DNA of 19,505 nucleotides, taken from NCBI GenBank assembly GCA_903922535.1, contig CAIXUF010001204.1, positions 1-19,505 on the forward strand. The letters are read 5' to 3'. Under the pieces are notes generated by a model. That model was not told where the DNA came from. It saw nothing but the letters and a program-made list of their open reading frames with translations, and made no database searches. Positions 14,385 to 19,505 of this stretch are shown one piece after another; positions within the stretch are counted from its first letter, which is position 1, and each line of letters starts with the position of its first letter. Source of the stretch: Candidatus Hydrogenedentota bacterium (GTDB lineage Bacteria > Hydrogenedentota > Hydrogenedentia > Hydrogenedentiales > CAITNO01). Both the position numbers and the translations under genes were made by a program.

Positions 14385-15074
14385 ATGAAACGCGGCGTCC
14401 CATGTCTGTTTTGTTTCACGCTGGTCGTTCTGTTCCTTTGCCTGACGGCTTCCGCCCAGGAACCCGCGCCCAAAGCGGGGTTGCAGCGGGAGGCCATTGA
14501 ATGGTGCGATGTCTGGTTCACGCACGCCGACCATGCCGACAAGCCCAGGGTCCTGCTCATCGGGGACTCCATCGTGCAGGGCTACTTCCCGCTGGTGGAG
14601 CGGGAAATGGGCGACGCGGTCTGCTGGGGGCGCTTCACCACGTCCCGAAGCATTTGTGATCCCGTGTTCTTCGTGGAACTTGACCTTGTCCTGAAGCAGT
14701 ACAAGTTCAGCGTCATCCACTTCAACCACGGCCTGCACGGCTGGGGTTACACCGAGGGCCAGTATGCCGAGGCCTTTGACAGGCTGCTGAAGGTGCTGAA
14801 GGAGGACGGCCAGGGTGCCAAGTTGATTTGGGCCACCACCACGCCGGTGCAGTCCGGGTCCTCCATGGGCACGGACCAGCCGCGCGTGGCCGAACGCAAC
14901 AAGATCGCCGCGGAAAAGGTCAAGCAGGCGGGCATACCCATTGATGACCTGTATGCGCTGTCCATTGACAAGCCGGAGTACTACTCAAAAGACGGCGTGC
15001 ATTTTGCGCAGGAAGGGAAAGAGGTGCAGGGGAAGGCGGTGGCGAAGGCAATTGGCGAGGTGCTGGGAAAATAA
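14385..15074 (+). CDS. Secreted SGNH/GDSL hydrolase, copy 2
   Basis: A 229-residue paralogue of the preceding gene. It has a signal peptide ending LTASAQ, then [16 protein letters not shown] (S62), FNHGLHGWGYTEGQ (N114), [15 protein letters not shown] and DGVHFAQEGKE (D203, H206). It lacks the low-complexity linker and the C-terminal tail of copy 1. ATG 14385 has GGAGG 7 nt upstream (14373-14377); a longer TTG-initiated frame would overlap that site. Close spacing and strong similarity indicate tandem duplication. Probably expressed with copy 1. Confidence 0.9.
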   Translation: MKRGVPCLFCFTLVVLFLCLTASAQEPAPKAGLQREAIEWCDVWFTHADHADKPRVLLIGDSIVQGYFPLVEREMGDAVCWGRFTTSRSICDPVFFVELDLVLKQYKFSVIHFNHGLHGWGYTEGQYAEAFDRLLKVLKEDGQGAKLIWATTTPVQSGSSMGTDQPRVAERNKIAAEKVKQAGIPIDDLYALSIDKPEYYSKDGVHFAQEGKEVQGKAVAKAIGEVLGK

Positions 15075-15114
15075 CTTGGCCATTGCGCTTTGTGTGCTCC
15101 AAACAAACGGATTG

Positions 15115-15144
15115 ACACAGACCGTCACGGACTGACAACAATCA
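15115..15144. repeat. Decayed ACACGGAC-type minirepeat with near-palindrome
   Basis: ACACAGACCG and TCACGGACTG sit in 10-bp phase like the array at 8021-8060. The segment 15118-15134 is also a near-palindrome (CAG, CCGT / ACGG, CTG). It lies between convergent genes. Confidence 0.4.
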
Positions 15145-15183
15145 CGGTTCCCCCTCTCTGCTTCTTTCAAGACGACAAATGGT

Positions 15184-15834
15184 CTAGTGCACCTCGACCA
15201 TCACCTCGTTGTGGCGCATGAAGGGCGGTGTCCAGGGCGGGTTGTACTGGGCGGTGGAGGGGCCGCTGGCGGGGGCGATCTTGTCGCGATTGAGCGCGTC
15301 GAGGAGCTTCTTGGTTTCGCGTTCGACTTTGGCCTGCGTGGCGTAGCCGCCGAAACTGCGCACGGCAAATCGCTTCTCCGGCACGGCGTGGAGCGTCACT
15401 TCGCTGTTGTTGGGTTTGGGCAAGGTTTCCATGGTGTAGGCACTGGGCATGACAAAGGCCAGTTTGTAGGTGCCCCCCTCCCCCGCCTTCTCGTGCAGGA
15501 CCGGAGCCGTCATGGCGATCTTTTCGGAGGTGGGCTGCTTTTCGTGGAGCACCGGCGCGGTCATGGCTATGGAGCCTTTGGTGGTGTTGTTTCCGAAGAT
15601 ATAATCGGCCACCTTGCGAAAGCCCTGGTTGAGCGATTCGCCGTAGCTGCCGGACACCTCCACCTCGGCGATGATATGGGATGTGTACTGGCGCACCTCG
15701 TAGCCTTTGGCCTTGCTGACCAATTCGTACTTGGGCGTCTCGATGCCTTTCGTGGGCAGCCAGCCTGCCAAGATCCATCCTCCAAGCAGTACGGTGACTA
15801 TACCCGCTGCAACCATGATGATCTTCCTTTTCAT
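15184..15834 (-). CDS. SOUL-family haem-binding-like protein, membrane-anchored
   Basis: A 216-residue protein with an N-terminal membrane anchor (~5-25, IIMVAAGIVTVLLGGWILAG) and a SOUL/HBP domain: PKYELVSKAKGYEVRQY, FRKVADYIFGNN, and two copies of IAMTAPVLHEK (about residues 89-99 and 106-116). A doubled IAMT.PV motif is usual in bacterial SOUL proteins. The family binds haem or tetrapyrroles in characterised animal members; bacterial roles are unclear. ATG 15834 is only 3 nt after the msrBA stop, with AAAAGG inside the msrBA end as likely RBS, so the two are co-translated and both envelope-located. Confidence 0.9.
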   Translation of the reverse strand: MKRKIIMVAAGIVTVLLGGWILAGWLPTKGIETPKYELVSKAKGYEVRQYTSHIIAEVEVSGSYGESLNQGFRKVADYIFGNNTTKGSIAMTAPVLHEKQPTSEKIAMTAPVLHEKAGEGGTYKLAFVMPSAYTMETLPKPNNSEVTLHAVPEKRFAVRSFGGYATQAKVERETKKLLDALNRDKIAPASGPSTAQYNPPWTPPFMRHNEVMVEVH

Positions 15835-15837
15835 TGT

Positions 15838-16824
15838 CTAGAACCTTTTCGTGTAAACGTGGCAGTAGGGGCTGTGGCCGTTCTTCTCATAGTATTCCTG
15901 GTGATAGTCTTCGGCCGGCCAGAAGGTGCCTGCCGGTGTCACCTCGGTCACGACATTGAGTCCTTTGGTCCGGAGTATGCCGATGAGCTTTTCGGCGGTG
16001 GCTCTTTGTGCCTCGTTCTGATAGAAGACGGCCGAACGGTACTGCAGACCTACATCCGGTCCCTGCCGGTTGACCTGGGTCGGGTCGTGGATTTCAAAGA
16101 ACAGCTTTGCCATGTCTTCGTAAGTGGTTTGGCTGGGGTCATAGGTTACCCGAATCGCCTCGGCGTGCCCCGTGGTGCCGCTGCACACGTCTTTGTAGGT
16201 GGGGTTCTGGGTATGGCCGCCTACATAGCCCACCTGGGTCGAGATTACGCCTTTCGCCTTCTGGAAATAGTATTCCACGCCCCAGAAACAGCCGCCGGCA
16301 AAGATGGCCGTCTCCGGCGCGGGTTTGGGCGGCGGCGCGGACTGCACCATCGCCGTGGCGGCGGGCGGAACTGCCGCCGCGGTGGCCACAGGCGGGTCCG
16401 GCACGAATTTCAGGGAAACTGAGTTTACGCAGTGGCGCGTGTTCTTAAGCGTAAGCCCCTCGCCCAGGAAGACATGGCCCAGATGGGCGCCGCATTTGGA
16501 GCAGGTGATTTCGGTGCGCATGCCATCGGCATCCAGACTGCGTTTGACCGCGCCGGGTATCTCATCATCAAAGCTTGGCCAGCCGCACTCGGAGTCGAAC
16601 TTAGCCTCTGAGCGGTACAGGGCCGTGCCGCAACGCTTGCAGAGGTAGGTGCCTTTGCCATGGAAATTGTAGTATTCCCCTGTGAATGGCGCCTCCGTTC
16701 CCTTGTGGATGATTACGTTCTCTTCCTGTGGGGTCAACGGGTTCATTTTGATGTCCTCGGTGCGGCCGCAGGCGGCAAGGGCCAGCAGCAGTCCCGCCAA
16801 TAAGGCTGTCTTTTTGAGAAGCAT
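15838..16824 (-). CDS. msrBA: Lipoprotein MsrB-MsrA fusion (methionine sulfoxide reductase)
   Basis: A 328-residue fusion that repairs both R- and S-methionine sulfoxide. The lipoprotein signal is MLLKKTALLAGLLLALAACG with lipobox LAAC (C19), so it is envelope-anchored. MsrB (~27-142) has zinc cysteines C62, C65, C108 and C111 (CKRCG, CSKCG) and catalytic C132 in TRHCVNSVSLKF. A Pro/Ala linker (~143-170) leads to MsrA (~172-328) with IFAGGCFWG (C179) and a C-terminal cysteine C321 that could resolve. B-before-A order is less common than A-before-B. ATG 16824 is chosen because it opens the lipoprotein signal; the longer frame to 16893 would bury it. Confidence 0.94.
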   Translation of the reverse strand: MLLKKTALLAGLLLALAACGRTEDIKMNPLTPQEENVIIHKGTEAPFTGEYYNFHGKGTYLCKRCGTALYRSEAKFDSECGWPSFDDEIPGAVKRSLDADGMRTEITCSKCGAHLGHVFLGEGLTLKNTRHCVNSVSLKFVPDPPVATAAAVPPAATAMVQSAPPPKPAPETAIFAGGCFWGVEYYFQKAKGVISTQVGYVGGHTQNPTYKDVCSGTTGHAEAIRVTYDPSQTTYEDMAKLFFEIHDPTQVNRQGPDVGLQYRSAVFYQNEAQRATAEKLIGILRTKGLNVVTEVTPAGTFWPAEDYHQEYYEKNGHSPYCHVYTKRF

Positions 16825-16901
16825 TACCAAAAACCTCTGCCTATTCGACACTTGGCCGGGCTGGGAAATTCCCGCAACGGGTTTTGCAGTCATGAGTTCC
16901 C

Positions 16902-17567
16902 TCAGGGTTTCTTGTAAGCCGCGCGAAACCGTCGTGTGGCGGGATCATCTTTTTCCAGGAAGTCCTCGAAGGACAAGGCGATGAGACCGAAGGCGGCGAA
17001 GGTCTCCAATTCGGCCGTTGTCAGTGGCCAAGGCGGGCCCGTGTCAGGTTCCTGCGGGTCTCTTGCTCGGGCGATTACCACCAGTACACCGTTGGGAGCC
17101 AGGAAGCGGGTGATGTTTTCCATGGCCAAGGGCCGCAGATCCGCCGGCAGGGACTGGAGCGTGTAGGCTTCAAAGATGAAATCGAACTGCGCCAGCCATT
17201 CTGCCGGGGGCTGAAACAGATTGGCCACGTGGTAGTCCACCGCGGATTCGTGAAAGCGCTTATGGCACCAGTCGATGGATGTGGGTGAAACATCGAACGC
17301 GGTCACGGCGAATCCGCGCCGTGACAGTTCTTCCGCGTCGTCGCCCAGGCCGCAGCCCACGACAAGCGCGCGCCGCCCCTCTCCCCCGCTGTTGGCGCTT
17401 TCGAGCCATTGCAGCAGATACGGGTTGGGCCGGGCATCGGCCCAGGGAATCTCCGCCATGTCTTCGTGTGCGGCGGCATACACCACGTCAAACCAGCCGA
17501 GGGGGTCCCCTGCAGCCAGATGTCGTACGGCGATATCGCGGGTTCTTCGCCTGCCTGCCTCGTCCAT
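16902..17567 (-). CDS. Class I SAM-dependent methyltransferase
   Basis: A 221-residue soluble methyltransferase. Motif I is ALVVGCGLGDDAEELSRRGF (~67-86); next come VTAFDVSPTSIDWCHKRF and the post-II acidic loop, then FDFIFEAYTLQSLP (motif IV region) and FLAPNGVLVVIAR. The preceding PWADARPNPYLLQWLE resembles thiopurine-methyltransferase-like and related families, so small-molecule methylation is the best guess; the substrate is unknown. AAGGAG sits 6 nt before ATG 17567. The stop lies 77 nt ahead of msrBA on the same strand, and a second methyltransferase lies 39 nt upstream. Confidence 0.88.
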   Translation of the reverse strand: MDEAGRRRTRDIAVRHLAAGDPLGWFDVVYAAAHEDMAEIPWADARPNPYLLQWLESANSGGEGRRALVVGCGLGDDAEELSRRGFAVTAFDVSPTSIDWCHKRFHESAVDYHVANLFQPPAEWLAQFDFIFEAYTLQSLPADLRPLAMENITRFLAPNGVLVVIARARDPQEPDTGPPWPLTTAELETFAAFGLIALSFEDFLEKDDPATRRFRAAYKKP

Positions 17568-17606
17568 GAAAGGCTCCTTATTGCTGAGACGGACCGGTAT
17601 TATGGG

Positions 17607-18383
17607 CTATTTGCGGGCGAAGACATTAATCCGCCGGAAGGACTCTAAGTGGCGCCCGTCGGGCTGGCGGGTCTCCTCAATCATCCTGCGCAGCACGTAC
17701 TGGCGGAACAGCGGCCGGTCCGCCGGATCGATGCTGCCCATGAAGGGCACCAGGTTGGGCTGGTCCACCCATCCGGTCAGCAGTTCCTCGGTGGCGAAAT
17801 AGCGGTCGGCATTCTCGCCCCACACGCGGGCCTCGCGGAATTCGTGCTCGGACATGAAACCCAGATAGGACTCCACCGACGGCATGAACCACGGCCAGGA
17901 AAAGGCGGCAAAATGGCGGGCAAATTCCGGACGGGCCATGGCCTCGCGGATAATCTTGAGAAAATGGACGCAGTTTCCGTCGCCACCGAAGTTGAAGCGC
18001 AGCGCGCCTTCGGGTGCGAGCGCCTTGTACACCCGAGCCAACAGGGCATGGTGGTCGTGGATCCAGTGCAGGGTGGCATTGGAGAACACCACGTCGTATG
18101 CCCCGGTTTCGTCGAGGTCGTTTATGTCACGGACGACGAAACTCAGGTTGGGCTTCCGGTGCGTTCTGGCGGTTTCGATCATGCGCCGCGACGCGTCTAT
18201 GCCCACCACGCTGCCTTTTGGCACCATTGCCGCAAGCTGGGCAGTCAGGATTCCGTCGCCGCAGCCGAGGTCCAAAATGCGCTCATTTCCCTTGAGCGAC
18301 AGTTCGGCTACCAGCCGTTTGCCCCAATCCTTCTGGTTCGCCGAAAACCGTTTGTACTTCTTGACGTCGAACTCGTAGTGCAC
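17607..18383 (-). CDS. SAM-dependent methyltransferase, trans-aconitate-methyltransferase-like
   Basis: A 258-residue soluble methyltransferase. It begins MHYEFDVKKYKRFSANQKDW, then motif I ILDLGCGDGILTAQLA (~36-51), VVGIDASRRMIETA, FVVRDINDLDE, YDVVFSNATLHWIHDH and APEGALRFNFGG. The arrangement, including the NATLHW segment, resembles Tam and malonyl-ACP/UbiE-type enzymes. The substrate is uncertain. The start is GTG at 18383, with AAGGAG 7 nt upstream. The frame could in principle begin later, but the RBS decides for GTG. The next gene upstream, ilvN, is separated by a repeat-bearing 141-bp gap. Confidence 0.88.
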   Translation of the reverse strand: MHYEFDVKKYKRFSANQKDWGKRLVAELSLKGNERILDLGCGDGILTAQLAAMVPKGSVVGIDASRRMIETARTHRKPNLSFVVRDINDLDETGAYDVVFSNATLHWIHDHHALLARVYKALAPEGALRFNFGGDGNCVHFLKIIREAMARPEFARHFAAFSWPWFMPSVESYLGFMSEHEFREARVWGENADRYFATEELLTGWVDQPNLVPFMGSIDPADRPLFRQYVLRRMIEETRQPDGRHLESFRRINVFARK

Positions 18384-18454
18384 GGTGCAACTCCTTAATG
18401 TGCAAACCCACCAGAGTTAACACCGCCAGGGCGTCTTTCTAACCGCCGGTGGTC

Positions 18455-18499
18455 TGTGGACTGTATGGACGGGATGGACAGTATGGACGATATGGACTT
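18455..18499. repeat. 9-bp tandem minirepeat array (ATGGAC core)
   Basis: Five units in exact 9-bp phase: TGTGGACTG, TATGGACGG, GATGGACAG, TATGGACGA and TATGGACTT. The array lies 25 bp beyond the ilvN stop and 70 bp before the methyltransferase start. In one frame it would read as an Asp-Met-rich peptide, but no ribosome binding site supports translation. Confidence 0.85.
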
Positions 18500-18524
18500 A
18501 ATCCATTCCTTAGCCCGTGTTGGT

Positions 18525-18881
18525 TCAATTCTCCGAGACCGTGCCCTCCGGAAGCGGGTTGACGCCGAAGAATTCCTCAAGGTGGATGAACACCTCGTGG
18601 TCGGCGGCATGACGCTCGACCCGGACCACGTCCTCAAGCTTCATGGTTTGACGGATAATCTGCTCCAGCCGTGCCTCTTCATTGACCAGCAGCCAGATGC
18701 GGCTCAACCGCTCCTCCGGCAGCGGCATGCAGAGGATGCCCTCGACGTTGTAGGCGCGTCGGGCGAAGAGCCCGCAGACGTGTGACATGACGCCGGGGTG
18801 GTTGTTCACGGTCAGTTCCAGCACGGCGCGGCGGCCTGCGGCACGGCTGTTTTCGAGGGCATCAGGCATTTGCGCAGGCAT
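18525..18881 (-). CDS. ilvN: Acetolactate synthase small (regulatory) subunit
   Basis: A 118-residue ACT-domain protein: [38 protein letters not shown] and [20 protein letters not shown] are the IlvN/IlvH pattern. It activates the catalytic subunit and confers branched-chain amino-acid feedback. At 118 residues it is of the short IlvN type and lacks the second domain of ~160-residue subunits. The start at 18881 is preceded by an excellent AGGAGGAG (18888-18895) six nt upstream, inside the end of ilvB, and the two genes overlap by 20 nt. Confidence 0.93.
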   Translation of the reverse strand: MPAQMPDALENSRAAGRRAVLELTVNNHPGVMSHVCGLFARRAYNVEGILCMPLPEERLSRIWLLVNEEARLEQIIRQTMKLEDVVRVERHAADHEVFIHLEEFFGVNPLPEGTVSEN

Positions 18882-19505
18882 GGATTTCTCCTCCTATCAT
18901 GTCGCGGTTGGCAGCGCCGGGGGGCACCATGGGATAGACCGTTTCGGCGGCGTCGATGGGTGCGTGCACGAGGCAGGGACCCGGTTCCTGGAAGGCGCGC
19001 TCCAGCAGGTCGGCCGGGTTGGCGCAGCCGGCCAAGTCATAGGCGCGCATGCCGAAGCCCCCGGCGATGCGGACAAAATCGACCTGGTTGCGGAAACGGG
19101 AGGCGAAAACGCGCTGGCCGTAGAACAGGTCCTGCTGCTGGCGGACCAGTCCGAGCGTGTTGTTGTTCATGACGATGACCTTCACGTTGGCCTGTTCCTC
19201 CACGGCGGTGGCCAGTTCCTGGAGGTTCATCATGATGCTGCCGTCGCCGACAATGGCGACCACCTTGCGGTCGCGGCAGCCCAGTTGAGCCCCGATGGCG
19301 GCAGGCAGACCGAACCCCATGGTTCCCAGCCCGCCCGACGAGATAAAGGACCGCGGCCGCACGAAGGTGCTGAACTGGGCGGTCCACATCTGGTGCTGGC
19401 CGACGTCCGTGGCGATGATCGCTTCGCCCCGCGTCACGTCGCTGACCTGTTCGATGACGTACTGTGGCAGCAGTTCCGAACTGCCGCGGTCATAGGCGAA
19501 CGGGT
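18862..19505 (-). CDS. ilvB: Acetolactate synthase large subunit (C-terminal part)
   Basis: The gene enters from the right edge, with about 213 residues visible. Just inside the edge the complement reads [19 protein letters not shown], then [20 protein letters not shown], the [16 protein letters not shown] segment, and the ThDP/metal motif [13 protein letters not shown] followed by [17 protein letters not shown]. This is the C-terminal ThDP-binding domain of the catalytic subunit making acetolactate or acetohydroxybutyrate for Val, Leu and Ile. It ends [16 protein letters not shown] with TGA at 18862. The ilvN RBS and start lie within its last codons, so translation is coupled. Confidence 0.96.
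   Translation of the reverse strand, partial: PFAYDRGSSELLPQYVIEQVSDVTRGEAIIATDVGQHQMWTAQFSTFVRPRSFISSGGLGTMGFGLPAAIGAQLGCRDRKVVAIVGDGSIMMNLQELATAVEEQANVKVIVMNNNTLGLVRQQQDLFYGQRVFASRFRNQVDFVRIAGGFGMRAYDLAGCANPADLLERAFQEPGPCLVHAPIDAAETVYPMVPPGAANRDMIGGEIHACANA
18888..18895 (-). promoter_or_regulatory. Strong ribosome binding site of ilvN inside ilvB
   Basis: AGGAGGAG on the minus strand, 6 nt before ATG 18881, selects this start over the in-frame ATG at 18869. Confidence 0.75.

Noticed and set aside
15187..16422. 411-codon plus-strand open frame
   Set aside because: Antisense to SOUL and MsrBA, both firmly identified; composition of a shadow frame.
18456..18785. Met-Asp repeat peptide gene on the plus strand
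   Set aside because: It begins in the 9-bp repeats and continues antisense to ilvN, without an RBS.

Overview
The window is high-GC DNA with bacterial housekeeping genes at both ends and an accessory carbohydrate and conflict-type region between them. Gene style (secreted ThuA, GH20-like and sialidase proteins, sugar-isomerase TIM barrels, an N-terminal domain before TPRs that resembles DUF6982, short GGAC-rich tandem repeats between genes) suggests a free-living or sediment/wastewater member of the PVC/Planctomycetes/Hydrogenedentota type. This is inference from style; no rRNA or other strong phylogenetic marker is present to settle it.

Layout. 1-1372, minus strand: tRNA-Gln(UUG), prs (ribose-phosphate pyrophosphokinase) and the start of rplY (ribosomal protein bL25), an arrangement I recall from several phyla, with a good sigma70-like promoter about 170 nt before the tRNA. 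1373-1882 is non-coding and holds that promoter plus a divergent one for a TPR protein (1883-2689, plus). 2981-5552, plus: a compact run of five genes: MNT nucleotidyltransferase, HEPN protein (UPF0332 type), dual-OB-like protein, DUF488 and a second, shorter DUF488. Starts and stops overlap by 4 nt at two of the four junctions. This is the best candidate for a little-described system.

5747-13175, minus: a secreted glycan-processing run, in transcription order sialidase (GH33), a GH20-like domain fused to a metallo-beta-lactamase-fold domain, a membrane-anchored alpha/beta hydrolase, a sugar isomerase/epimerase-like TIM barrel, and a secreted ThuA-domain protein. Divergent from the sialidase are two tandem paralogous secreted SGNH/GDSL hydrolases (13464-15074, plus). 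Together they look like a locus for trimming a sialylated or acetylated extracellular glycan and processing the released sugars, but no neuraminate catabolic genes are in the window.

15184-18383, minus: a membrane-anchored SOUL haem-binding-like protein 3 nt behind a lipoprotein MsrB-MsrA fusion, then two class I SAM methyltransferases. 18525-19505, minus: ilvN and the C-terminal part of ilvB (acetolactate synthase), overlapping by 20 nt. Three intergenic spots carry short GGAC-containing tandem repeats (period 9 or 10 bp), all lying just 3' of genes.
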